Assembly (NCBI RefSeq): GCF_004765785.1 | Contig: NZ_SBIT01000007.1 | Coordinates: 281,813 to 345,812 of the forward strand | DNA: 64,000 bases | Direction: 5' to 3' | DNA from: Halorussus ruber | GTDB taxonomy: Archaea; Halobacteriota; Halobacteria; Halobacteriales; Haladaptataceae | Shown here: positions 32,555 to 40,898 of the stretch, piece after piece | How the letters are laid out: the number at the start of each line of letters is the position of its first letter | Numbering within the stretch: position 1 is the stretch's first letter | Translations under genes and position numbers: made by a program | Notes under the pieces: generated by a model | What the model was told of the DNA's origin: nothing | Databases searched by the model: none | Seen by the model: only the letters and a program-made list of their open reading frames with translations

Positions 32555-33957
32555 AGGTACTCCTCCAGCGTTCCGTCGTCAGCGTCGGTGTCCGTCCCAC
32601 CGGAATCGGCCGCGGCCGATTCCCGCTCGGTGGCCGAATTGGTTTCCGTCCCCGCCTCGGTGGCCGAGTCGGCCTCCGCCGCGTCTCCCGTCTCGGCCTC
32701 TGCCGCGTCACCCGTCTCGGCTTCCGCCGCGGCCTCCGCGACTGCTTCCACGGCCTCGGCGTCGTCGGGGTCGGGCGCTTTCTCCTCGCGCTCGTCGGTG
32801 TCCGGTGGGTCGTCGCCCGCCTCGCTTGCCTCGTCGGGCGCGGCCTCGAACGCCGAGAGGTCACCCTCCTCGACCAGTTCGCTCACCCGGTTCTCGACCG
32901 ACTCGCGGACGTTCGAGTCGGCGACTTTGCTCGCCCGGACCGTCTCGTCGAGGCCGCGGGCGGCCTCGCTCAGGCCGAGGTCGCGGACGCGCTCTCGCAC
33001 CGCGTCGTCGGGGTCGGCGAACGAGACTTCGACCTCGCCGTCGTCCTCGTCTATCTCCCGACGGTCCTTGACGCGGGCCACGAGTGCGCCCTCTTCGAGC
33101 GCGAACTCCTCGACGGTGGCGGGCGGAATCTGCTCGCCTTCGCCGTCGATTTCCACGACCACGACGGCCTCCTCGACGTCTCGCTCGCGGATTTTCTCGC
33201 GGACTCGCTCGATGCCCTCGCCCTCCGCGAGGTCCGCGGGGACGTACTCGAAGTCCCGCGTCGCGTCGATTCCCCGGCGGGTGATGGTGGTCTCGCCGTC
33301 GAACTCCACGATGTTGTAGCCCCGGTCCTCGCGCTCGTCGGTGCTACACCGCTCGGTCGAACCGCAGTAGGTGACCCACGTGTCCGCCACCTCCTTGGTG
33401 TCGGGCTTGTGGTTGTCGCCCAGAAGCATCGCGTCGAAGTCGAGGTTGGCCTCGGTCAGGACCTCCTCGGCGTCCCAGTCGCCGAGGTCGAACGGCTTGA
33501 ACAGGCCGTGGCTCACCAGCGCAGCGTGGGGTCGGTCGTGGTCGGCGAACTGGTAGTCCAAGTCGTCGCGCTTGGACTTGGGCACGTGGTCGAGACCGTA
33601 GAAGGCCGTCTCGCCCACGACTTCGGGCGTGTCGTCCAGTCTCGTCGCCAACCCCAGCATCTCGAAGAGGTCGAGCCATTGGCGACCGCGAGTCCCCTCG
33701 TGGTTGCCGACGATGGCGAGAAACGGGATGTCGGCGTCCCGTAGTTTGCCCAGAATCGAGATGGTTCCGTGGAGGGCGTTCAGGTCGGGGCGGCGGTCGT
33801 GAAAGAGATCCCCGGCGTGGACGACGGCGTCCACGTCCTCGGCGATTGCGTCGTCGATTACCTGCTCGAAGGCCCGGAGGAAGTCCTCCCGTCGCTCGGG
33901 AGCGTGGTACTGCTGGTACCCGAGATGGGTGTCCCCCGTGTGTATCACCCGTGTCAT
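32551..33957 (-). CDS. mre11: DNA double-strand break repair nuclease Mre11
   Basis: A 468-residue Mn-dependent nuclease. The phosphoesterase motifs are present: IHTGDTHLGYQQYH, VVHAGDLFHDRRP, AIVGNHEGTRG and SHGLFKPF. The C-terminal 130 residues include a low-complexity acidic stretch of Ala/Glu/Thr repeats (AEAETGDAAEAETGDA), longer than in other archaea, probably a flexible tail. It acts with Rad50. A TATA-like TTTATATA on the minus strand near 34068-34076 may drive the operon. Confidence 0.95.
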   Translation of the reverse strand: MTRVIHTGDTHLGYQQYHAPERREDFLRAFEQVIDDAIAEDVDAVVHAGDLFHDRRPDLNALHGTISILGKLRDADIPFLAIVGNHEGTRGRQWLDLFEMLGLATRLDDTPEVVGETAFYGLDHVPKSKRDDLDYQFADHDRPHAALVSHGLFKPFDLGDWDAEEVLTEANLDFDAMLLGDNHKPDTKEVADTWVTYCGSTERCSTDEREDRGYNIVEFDGETTITRRGIDATRDFEYVPADLAEGEGIERVREKIRERDVEEAVVVVEIDGEGEQIPPATVEEFALEEGALVARVKDRREIDEDDGEVEVSFADPDDAVRERVRDLGLSEAARGLDETVRASKVADSNVRESVENRVSELVEEGDLSAFEAAPDEASEAGDDPPDTDEREEKAPDPDDAEAVEAVAEAAAEAETGDAAEAETGDAAEADSATEAGTETNSATERESAAADSGGTDTDADDGTLEEYL

Positions 33958-34150
33958 TGATTCGTGGTTTGCATCCGGAACCTAAAGGCATTCCGCGACG
34001 CGGCGACTCGGCGGGAGTTGGAAACCAGGAGGCGTCTGTCGGGCATACCCCGGAGTCACGCGCGATAGTATATAAAATTAGACCCACCCGAGGTCCACCG
34101 TCCTCCCGTCGAACACCGTCCCCCTGTCGAACCGCGGTCCGAGGAGTCCT

Positions 34151-34426
34151 TCAGTCGAGGTCCAGCGAGTAGAGTCGCTTGCGAGCGTCCGAGAAGGAGA
34201 ACCGCGAGTCCACGATGCCCTCCTCGTCCAGTCGGTTCAGCGCGTACCGAACCGTCCGGTCCGGGAGCAGGGACTCCTCGGCGATTTGGCTCTGGGTTAA
34301 CGTGTCGTTATATTCGAGTACCTTGGCGACGAGTTTCGCGCTCGGCGGCAGTTCCCGTATCGCCTCCGACGCATTCTCCCCCGTGAGCCGACTCTTCTCC
34401 CGTTGAGCAGTTTCTGAGGCGCTCAT
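34151..34426 (-). CDS. Winged-helix (MarR-like) transcriptional regulator
   Basis: A 91-residue protein with helix-turn-helix TLTQSQIAEESLLPDRTVRY and wing GIVDSRFSFSDARKRLYSL. Length and layout match small haloarchaeal MarR-type regulators. ATG 34424-34426 (MSASETAQREKS) is preferred; the upstream extension to 34537 crosses an AT-rich promoter. It is divergent from PAN and might regulate it, though there is no direct evidence. Confidence 0.8.
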   Translation of the reverse strand: MSASETAQREKSRLTGENASEAIRELPPSAKLVAKVLEYNDTLTQSQIAEESLLPDRTVRYALNRLDEEGIVDSRFSFSDARKRLYSLDLD

Positions 34427-34589
34427 CGTGTCCCGTACTTCTAGATACAGGCTAATAATATTTCCCTTTCTAAAATATAACCTGAAAGCATCAAGTCGCG
34501 TCCACGACCGGGCGAGAAACGTGCGATTGTCTGACACTCGTCACACCCCACCCGAAGCCTCTTATGAGGGTGGGACCTAGACCGTCGTG

Positions 34590-35804
34590 ATGACCGATAC
34601 TGTGGAAGACGTCGATCTCCCCTACGACGAGGAGAGCGCGTCCCAGCAGGACAAGATTGAGGCCCTGCAGGAGCGGTTGGAGGTTCTGGAGTCTCAGAAC
34701 GAGGAGATGCGTGACAAGCTTCTGGATGCGAACGCCGAGAACAACAAGTACCAGCAGAAGCTCGAACGCCTGACCCACGAGAACAAGAAACTCAAGCAGT
34801 CGCCGCTGTTCGTCGCCACGGTCCAAGAGATCACCGACGACGGCGTGATTATCAAACAGCACGGCAACAACCAGGAGGCCGTCACCGAGGTCACCGACGA
34901 GATGCGCGAGGACCTCGAACCCGACGACCGGGTCGCCGTCAACAACTCCCTGTCCATCGTGAAGACGCTGGAGAGCGAGACCGACGTTCGCGCCCGCGTC
35001 ATGCAGGTCGACGAGTCCCCGCAGGTGTCCTACGAGGACATCGGCGGTCTCGAAGACCAGATGCAGGAGGTCCGCGAGACGGTCGAGATGCCCCTCGAAA
35101 ATCCCGACATGTTCGGCGAGGTCGGCATCGACCCGCCCAGCGGCGTCCTGCTCTACGGCCCGCCCGGCACCGGCAAGACGATGCTGGCGAAAGCCGTCGC
35201 CAACCAGACCGACGCCACCTTCATCAAGATGGCTGGCTCGGAACTGGTCCACAAGTTCATCGGCGAGGGCGCGAAGCTGGTTCGTGACCTCTTCGAGGTC
35301 GCCCGCCAGCACGAACCCGCCGTGCTGTTCATCGACGAAATCGACGCCATCGCGGCCAAGCGCACCGACTCGAAGACCTCGGGCGACGCCGAGGTCCAGC
35401 GCACGATGATGCAACTGCTCAGCGAGATGGACGGCTTCGAGGACCGCGGCGAGATTCGAATCATCGCGGCCACGAACCGCTTCGACATGCTCGACCGCGC
35501 CATCCTCCGGCCCGGCCGGTTCGACCGCCTCATCGAAGTGCCCAAGCCCGACCAGGAGGGCAAGGAGAAGATCTTCCGCATCCACACCCGCGACATGAAC
35601 GTCAGCGAGGACCTCGACTACGCCAAACTGGCCGAGGACGTCGAGGACGCCTCCGGCGCGGACATCAAGGCCATCTGTACAGAGGCCGGGATGTTCGCCA
35701 TCCGCGACGACCGGACCGAAATCACGATGCAGGACTTCGAGGACGCTAAGGCCAAAATCGAGGCCGAGGACGACGACGACGAAGTCTCGAAGACCTTCGC
35801 CTGA
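34590..35804 (+). CDS. pan: Proteasome-activating nucleotidase PAN
   Basis: A 404-residue AAA ATPase that unfolds substrates for the 20S proteasome. An N-terminal coiled coil (residues about 15-65, QDKIEALQERLEVLESQNEE) precedes an OB domain. Walker A is GPPGTGKTMLAKAV, Walker B LFIDEIDAIAAKR, and the second region of homology is AATNRFDMLDRAILRPGRFD. The end SKTFA differs from the classic hydrophobic-Tyr-any docking motif, with Phe in place of Tyr. A TATA-like CTTATG 27 bp before ATG 34590 fits a leaderless transcript. psmB is in the same window at 57.6 kb. Confidence 0.95.
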   Translation: MTDTVEDVDLPYDEESASQQDKIEALQERLEVLESQNEEMRDKLLDANAENNKYQQKLERLTHENKKLKQSPLFVATVQEITDDGVIIKQHGNNQEAVTEVTDEMREDLEPDDRVAVNNSLSIVKTLESETDVRARVMQVDESPQVSYEDIGGLEDQMQEVRETVEMPLENPDMFGEVGIDPPSGVLLYGPPGTGKTMLAKAVANQTDATFIKMAGSELVHKFIGEGAKLVRDLFEVARQHEPAVLFIDEIDAIAAKRTDSKTSGDAEVQRTMMQLLSEMDGFEDRGEIRIIAATNRFDMLDRAILRPGRFDRLIEVPKPDQEGKEKIFRIHTRDMNVSEDLDYAKLAEDVEDASGADIKAICTEAGMFAIRDDRTEITMQDFEDAKAKIEAEDDDDEVSKTFA

Positions 35805-35831
35805 CGGGCCTCGCCTGACTCCTCGTCACCG

Positions 35832-35840
35832 TTTTTCTTT
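35832..35840 (+). terminator. T-rich terminator after PAN
   Basis: TTTTTCTTT lies 27 bp after the PAN stop, near-identical to the run after the 88-residue gene at 762. Confidence 0.5.
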
Positions 35841-35949
35841 CTCGCAGACGCGACCGATAGCCGTGCTACCGTGACAAACTGAGACATTCTCGCCCGCGGG
35901 GCGGTAGAAATGGGGAATCGTTTTAGCCTCCACGGCGGAATGGCCACCT

Positions 35950-36381
35950 ATGACTCAATCGGAATCAGAGCGCCAGTTACTCTCCCACGTCCTCGTCCCC
36001 GTGGCAGACGAGGAGGACGCGCGGTTGTCGGCGCGCGAACTCGCACCGTACAGTCCCGAGCGAGTGACCGTCCTGCACGTGGTCGAGAAAGGCGAGGGCG
36101 TGCCGGACAAGACGCCCGTCGAGCAGTCCGAACAACTCGCCGCCGAGGCGTTCGAGGCGATTCGGGAGACCTTCCCCGACGCCGAGGACGAGACCGCCTA
36201 CCGGCGGAAAGTCGTCGAGGCCATCCTCGACGTGGCCGACGAACTGGACGTGAGCGCCATCGCCTTCCGGCCGCGCCGGAGCGGGCGACTCACCCGACTC
36301 CTCACGGGCGACCGGACGACCAAGTTGGTGACGAAGGCCGACCGGCCGGTGGTCACACTACCACAAGGGGAGGACGGATGA
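35950..36381 (+). CDS. Universal stress protein (UspA family)
   Basis: A 143-residue Usp with the first strand HVLVPVADEEDARLSARELA and later VLHVVEKGEGV, but the C-terminal glycine loop is changed to FRPRRSGRLTRLLTGDRTTK, so ATP binding may be lost or altered. It overlaps the next gene by ATGA and probably acts with the transporter, which also carries Usp domains. TTTTA about 28 bp before the ATG suggests a leaderless transcript. Confidence 0.85.
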   Translation: MTQSESERQLLSHVLVPVADEEDARLSARELAPYSPERVTVLHVVEKGEGVPDKTPVEQSEQLAAEAFEAIRETFPDAEDETAYRRKVVEAILDVADELDVSAIAFRPRRSGRLTRLLTGDRTTKLVTKADRPVVTLPQGEDG

Positions 36382-38639
36382 CATCGGGCGACGAAGAACT
36401 GGCCAAGGACCTCGGTCTCCTCGCCGCGCTGACCATCGGGGTCGGGACGATGATCGGCGCAGGGATTTTCGTGCTTCCGGGGCAGGCGGCCGCGGCCGCC
36501 GGACCCGCCGTGGCGCTGTCGTTCGTGGTCGGCGGCGTCATCTCGCTGTTCACCGCACTGTCGGCGTCTGAACTCGGCACCGCGATGCCGAAGGCTGGCG
36601 GTGGCTACTACTACATCAATCACGCGCTCGGTCCGCTGTTCGGGTCGGTCGCCGGATGGGGCAACTGGATGGGACTGGCGTTCGCCAGCGCGTTCTACAC
36701 CCTCGGGTTCGGCGAGTACCTCGCCACCTTCCTCCCGATTCCGGCCGTCGGACTCGGCGTGATGACGCTCTCGTCCTTCCAAATCGGGGCGCTCCTCGCC
36801 GGGTCGGCGTTCATCGCGGTCAACTACGTCGGCGCGAAGGAGACGGGTCGCCTGCAGGTGTTCATCGTCGTCACGCTCGTGGGCATCCTCACGCTGTTCT
36901 CCGCGCTGGGATTCCTGCAAGCGGACCTCTCGACGCTCCGGCCGTTCTTCCCGGCCGAGACCGGCGGTGCGACCGCGATTCTCCCCGCGACCGGACTCGT
37001 CTTCGTCTCCTTCCTCGGGTTCGCCAAGATTACCACGGTCGCCGAGGAGCTGAAGAATCCGGGACGGAACCTGCCGCTGGCGGTCGTCGGAAGCGTCCTC
37101 ATCGTGACGGTGATGTACGCCGTCATCATGGTCGTCCTGATGGGCGTCATCAACTGGCGACAGCTGAGTCCCGAGTTTACCAAGACGCCCGTCCTCGACG
37201 TGGCCGAAATCTCGTTCGGCGCGTTCGGTCTCGGCGCGATTGGGGTCGGACTGCTGACGTTCGCCGGTCTGCTGGCGACCGCCTCGAGCGCGAACGCCTC
37301 GATTCTGGCCTCCTCGCGCATCAACTTCGCTATGGGTCGAGACAAGCTCATCAGCGCGAAGCTCAACGACATTCACCCCAAGTTCGCCACGCCCTACCGG
37401 AGCATCGCGGTCACGGGCGGTCTCATCCTGCTGTTCATCGTCGTCGGCGACGTGAAGACGCTCGCCAAGGCCGGAAGCGTCCTGCACCTCATCGTCTACG
37501 GACTGCTGAACGTCGCGCTCATCGTGATGCGCGAGTCCGACGACCCCGAGTATCAACCCGACTTCGAGGTGCCGCTCTACCCGGTCGTGCCGATACTCGG
37601 CGCGCTGACCTCCTTCGGCCTCATCGCGTTCATGAAGCCGATCGAAATCGGGCTGTCGCTGGTGTTCGTCGGGGGCGGCATCGTCTGGTACTTCGCCTAC
37701 GGCAAGTCCCGGACCGACAAGCAGGGCCGCCTCTCGAATCTGGTCCTCTCGCGGAGCGACGAGATGCCCGACCCGGCGGTGTCGGCCGCGACGTCCATCA
37801 AACCCGACGGCGGCGAGTACCGGGTGATGGTGCCGCTGGCGAATCCGGAACACGAGAAGGACCTCATCACGCTGGCCAGCGCCGTGGCGAAACAGCACGA
37901 CGGAGTGCTGGACGCGGTCCACGTCATCACGGTGCCCGACCAGACGCCGCTGGCCCACGCCGCAGACCACCTCGACGAACACGAGGAGAACTACCACGAG
38001 ATTCTCGACGAGGCCCAGCGGGACGCCGAGACGTTCGGCGTGGACGTCGAGACCCACTCCATCGTCTCCCACCGGTCGTTCGAGGAGATTTTCTCGGCGG
38101 CAAAGACCCACGACGCCGACCTCGTGGTGATGGGGTGGGGCGAGGACGCTCACGGGTCGCCCGGTCGGGTCGAGAGCGCGGTGGACGACCTCGGGATGGA
38201 CATGCCCTGTGACTTCCTCGTGCTGAAAGACCGCGGATTCGACCCCGAGAAGGTGCTGGTGCCGACCGCGGGCGGCCCCGACTCGGACCTGAGCGCCGAA
38301 ATCGCCAAACTGCTCAGAGACGCCTACGACTCGGAGGTCACGCTCCTGCACGTCGCCGACGACGCCGCGGAGGGCGAGACCTTCCTCGAAGAGTGGGCCG
38401 AGAAACACGACCTCGGGGACGCCCAGCGCCGGGTCGAAACCGGCGACGTGGAGTCGGCCATCGAGCGCGCCGCCGCCGACTGTTCGATGGTCATCATCGG
38501 CGCGACCGAGCGCGGTCTCCTCTCGCGGCTCGTCAGCGGGTCGCTGGTCCTCGACGTGGTCGAGGACGTGAACTGCTCGGTCCTGCTGGCCGAGCGCGCT
38601 CGCAACCGGGGCATCCTCGAACGCCTGTTCGGGCAGTAG
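36378..38639 (+). CDS. APC-family amino-acid transporter fused to two Usp domains
   Basis: A 753-residue protein. Residues 1-450 form about 12 membrane helices with the APC signature GVGTMIGAGIFVLPGQAAAA and FLGFAKITTVAEELKNPGRN. From about residue 480 two soluble Usp-like domains follow: EYRVMVPLANPEHEKDLITL and PEKVLVPTAGGPDSDLSAEI. The second ends with GATERGLLSRLVSGSLVLDV, a good ATP-loop pattern. Such fusions are common in haloarchaea and suggest stress- or nucleotide-controlled cation or amino-acid transport. Substrate unknown. ATG 36378 overlaps the upstream Usp stop. Confidence 0.92.
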   Translation: MTSGDEELAKDLGLLAALTIGVGTMIGAGIFVLPGQAAAAAGPAVALSFVVGGVISLFTALSASELGTAMPKAGGGYYYINHALGPLFGSVAGWGNWMGLAFASAFYTLGFGEYLATFLPIPAVGLGVMTLSSFQIGALLAGSAFIAVNYVGAKETGRLQVFIVVTLVGILTLFSALGFLQADLSTLRPFFPAETGGATAILPATGLVFVSFLGFAKITTVAEELKNPGRNLPLAVVGSVLIVTVMYAVIMVVLMGVINWRQLSPEFTKTPVLDVAEISFGAFGLGAIGVGLLTFAGLLATASSANASILASSRINFAMGRDKLISAKLNDIHPKFATPYRSIAVTGGLILLFIVVGDVKTLAKAGSVLHLIVYGLLNVALIVMRESDDPEYQPDFEVPLYPVVPILGALTSFGLIAFMKPIEIGLSLVFVGGGIVWYFAYGKSRTDKQGRLSNLVLSRSDEMPDPAVSAATSIKPDGGEYRVMVPLANPEHEKDLITLASAVAKQHDGVLDAVHVITVPDQTPLAHAADHLDEHEENYHEILDEAQRDAETFGVDVETHSIVSHRSFEEIFSAAKTHDADLVVMGWGEDAHGSPGRVESAVDDLGMDMPCDFLVLKDRGFDPEKVLVPTAGGPDSDLSAEIAKLLRDAYDSEVTLLHVADDAAEGETFLEEWAEKHDLGDAQRRVETGDVESAIERAAADCSMVIIGATERGLLSRLVSGSLVLDVVEDVNCSVLLAERARNRGILERLFGQ

Positions 38640-38960
38640 CGTCCGGAAAATTGGCCCCGTTGAAGTGTTCTTCCGTCGAGAAGATTGCTCCGGCGATGCG
38701 GAATGTAGAGCGTGGGTGTTCGTTTAGGCTTCGCACGCCAGTATCGTTTATTGTTTACTATCAATAACCACCTTTATCCTCTTGGGAGCCTTCTAGTAAA
38801 GCACGGAATCACAGGCTGTGCGTTTGTCCCCACCGATGAAGGGGCCGCTTGAACCGGGTCTACCGGACGTGCAGGGGAATACCCCCTCGTTCTCTTCGCG
38901 TGGTCGTCACGCGGAACGCAACACCGACGCTGAGCGTTCCGCATCACGAGACACCAAACA
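38640..38960 (+). promoter_or_regulatory. Structured upstream/leader region of the DUF7344-type gene
   Basis: A TATA-like CTTTATC near 38771-38777 would put the transcript start about 160 bp before the ATG, leaving a long leader. Near its 3' end two perfect hairpins share bases: CGCGTG/CACGCG (38897-38902/38908-38913) and GCGGAACGC/GCGTTCCGC (38911-38919/38934-38942). They cannot form fully at once. GATGAAGGGGCCG (about 38835-38847) matches the end of family B elements and may be a relic. No gene is seen. Confidence 0.45.
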
Positions 38961-39302
38961 ATGTCACAGACCACCGATTCGGCGTCGCTCGACGCCATGC
39001 TCGATATGCTGAGTAACACCCATCGCCGCCGTATCCTGCTGGCGGTCGCAGACCACAACCCCCGCGACGAAGACGAACTCACGCAGGGCGGGGTTGCGCC
39101 GAACAACACGGACGACGGGCGACTCGAACAACTGAAGATAGCACTCCAGCACACTCATCTTCCAAAACTGGCCGAGCGAGGCTACATCAACTGGGGCCCC
39201 GACACGCGGACGATTCGGCGGGGGCCAAACTTCGACGACATCGCACCGCTCCTCGAACTCGTGGACAACCACGCCGACGAGTTGCCGGACGACTGGCCGT
39301 AG
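38961..39302 (+). CDS. DUF7344-type winged-helix regulator
   Basis: A 113-residue protein: SLDAMLDMLSNTHRRRILLA (helix 1-2 with the R-R-R-I-L motif), LKIALQHTHLPKLAERGYIN (recognition helix region), and WGPDTRTIRRGPNFDDIAPL (wing and dimer helix). This pattern is the haloarchaeal DUF7344 regulator family, usually stand-alone DNA-binding proteins. Its long, structured leader is unusual. Confidence 0.85.
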   Translation: MSQTTDSASLDAMLDMLSNTHRRRILLAVADHNPRDEDELTQGGVAPNNTDDGRLEQLKIALQHTHLPKLAERGYINWGPDTRTIRRGPNFDDIAPLLELVDNHADELPDDWP

Positions 39303-39392
39303 CGAAGACGTAGCGAGAGATTCGCATCACAAATTGCGTACCGATACAAGTAAAAACTACACATCTCAACGGGGAAGATCTCCTTCTCGTTC

Positions 39393-40250
39393 TCAGTACG
39401 ACTCCCGAATCACGCGCCTCTCTTCGTCGTCGCGCACGGTCACCACGTCGCCCGTGTTCTTCCAAATCGCGCGCTCTGCGCCCCAGTAGAGGTGGAACTC
39501 GGTGTCCTCGCCCGACCCGGAGTGGAGCGTCACCGGCTTTCGCGGGTCGAGGAGGAACTCGTCGGGGAACTCGTAGGTCGTCCCGTCGCTGTTCTCGACG
39601 GTCCACCCCGTCAGGTCCAGCGGTTCGTCGCCCTCGTTGCGGAACACCAGATACTCGTCGTTCTTGTTCCAGTGGTCGTAGCCCAGCGCGTCCTCGTGGA
39701 TTTCGTCCACGGCGAGGCCGACGGCGAGTCGCGCCGCGGCCCGGCGGCGTCGGTTGTCCAGCACCTCGTCGGGGACGCCCTCGGCGGTCGAACCGCGCGC
39801 CGGGTCGGTGTCGGGACTCGATTTCTCCTCGGCGTCGATTTCTCTTTCCTCCCCTCCTCTGTCACCCGCTTCGGATGCTTCGTCCGCGCCGGGCACCGGC
39901 GCGGACCCCACCGCGACGACCGACACGTCGGCCTCGGGCGCGTCGGCCACGCCGGTCTCGGCCCGGCGGACGAACCGGTTGAAGTAGCTCTGCTCGCCGT
40001 TTTTCTTCTCGCGCTGGTAGCGGAGCGCGAGGTTCGCCGACTCGAACTTCTCGAAGAAGGCGTCCCACGCGACCGTTTCGAGGTTCTTGTCCGGTTCCTC
40101 CTCCGGAAAGTCGAACCGGAGGACGCCCAAGTCCTCGCCCTCGCCGGTTCCGACGACGCGTGCGGGTTCGCCGTCGCGCTCCTCGGCCCACTCGCGGATT
40201 TCGTCGTAATCTGTCGTGGTTCTGGTCGCCCACGGTTTCGTTTCGCTCAT
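39393..40250 (-). CDS. Lamin-tail-domain protein
   Basis: A 285-residue protein. The C-terminal 110 residues are a lamin-tail (LTD) beta-sandwich: DEYLVFRNEGDEPLDLTGWT, VENSDGTTYEFPDEF, and TVRDDEERRVIRESY. The N-terminal half has a mixed region with basic patch RYQREKKNGEQSYFNRFVRR and an acidic linker (GGEEREIDAEEKSS). LTD domains often occur on extracellular or envelope proteins, but there is no signal peptide here. Its function is unknown. ATG 40248-40250 is preferred over one two codons upstream. Confidence 0.82.
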   Translation of the reverse strand: MSETKPWATRTTTDYDEIREWAEERDGEPARVVGTGEGEDLGVLRFDFPEEEPDKNLETVAWDAFFEKFESANLALRYQREKKNGEQSYFNRFVRRAETGVADAPEADVSVVAVGSAPVPGADEASEAGDRGGEEREIDAEEKSSPDTDPARGSTAEGVPDEVLDNRRRRAAARLAVGLAVDEIHEDALGYDHWNKNDEYLVFRNEGDEPLDLTGWTVENSDGTTYEFPDEFLLDPRKPVTLHSGSGEDTEFHLYWGAERAIWKNTGDVVTVRDDEERRVIRESY

Positions 40251-40329
40251 TCCCATTCCCCCGCAGAGAGGGCGACGGCGAACCGCTTATGTATTCGGCT
40301 TCGGACACTATCATCTGTCTCTAAGCAAC

Positions 40330-40350
40330 CAAAACAATTACTTTAGAAAT
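40330..40350 (-). terminator. T-rich motif after the 45-residue membrane gene
   Basis: Minus strand TTTCTAAAGTAATTGTTTTG, about 45 bp past the stop of the 45-residue gene. It matches the rad50 and aminotransferase terminators in layout (TTTCT, 5-7 nt, ATTGTTTT). Confidence 0.4.
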
Positions 40351-40394
40351 ATTTTGGGTCAGAAAAGAAAGCAGAACATTTCTCTGCCGATGCG

Positions 40395-40532
40395 TCAGCC
40401 GAGCGCGACGAACACCGCGTAGGGGACGACGAAGAGGGCGAAGAACATCGCCAGCAGAATGACGCCGTAACCGGCGAGCGTTCCGAACGCGGTCAGCCAC
40501 GAGGGGTGGTCGAAGTCGGCGGGCAGGTTCAT
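40395..40532 (-). CDS. 45-residue single-helix membrane protein
   Basis: ATG 40530-40532 opens a frame MNLPADFDHPSWLTAFGTLA followed by a long hydrophobic helix (GVILLAMFFALFVVPYAVF) and stop. The acidic, short N-terminus followed by one or two helices is the pattern of small haloarchaeal membrane proteins. It is 54 bp downstream of the 65-residue gene on the same strand, probably in one transcript. Function unknown. Confidence 0.7.
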   Translation of the reverse strand: MNLPADFDHPSWLTAFGTLAGYGVILLAMFFALFVVPYAVFVALG

Positions 40533-40586
40533 ACTCGATACGTTCGGCCAGCGGGCCTTAATCCTACCTGAACGCGACGAACCGTC

Positions 40587-40784
40587 CTACCGGATGATGT
40601 CGCCGATACGCCGGGCCTCGCCCGTGATTTCGGGGTCCTCCTCGACGATGCGAAGCACCTCGTGGTCGGTCACGTCGAAGTAGTTCTTCCCGGTCGCTCC
40701 CTCGATGAGGTCCTTCGAGAGTCGGAACTCGGTCCCCTCGTACACCACGTCCACGCCGTCTTCTTCGAAGGCGAGCGTCGTCAT
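40587..40784 (-). CDS. DUF5800-type small protein
   Basis: A 65-residue protein, MTTLAFEEDGVDVVYEGTEF then KDLIEGATGKNYFDVTDHEV and EEDPEITGEARRIGDIIR. It matches my memory of DUF5800, a small haloarchaeal family with no known role. Acidic composition and compact beta-alpha layout support a real gene. It is divergent from the bactofilin-like gene. Confidence 0.78.
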   Translation of the reverse strand: MTTLAFEEDGVDVVYEGTEFRLSKDLIEGATGKNYFDVTDHEVLRIVEEDPEITGEARRIGDIIR

Positions 40785-40898
40785 ACCCCGCCGTTTGGCC
40801 GCGCCATTTAAAAACCCATCCGAACGAACACGACGAATGTTCGATTTCTGGAGATTGTCTGACGGAAGTTTATTAGGCGTGAAACGAAAGTTACCGGT

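Noticed and set aside
31157..33319. A 720-residue plus-strand open frame opposite rad50/mre11
   Set aside because: It is antisense to strongly supported genes, has basic/hydrophobic composition unlike neighbours, and shows no motif; GC-rich codon bias generates such shadows.
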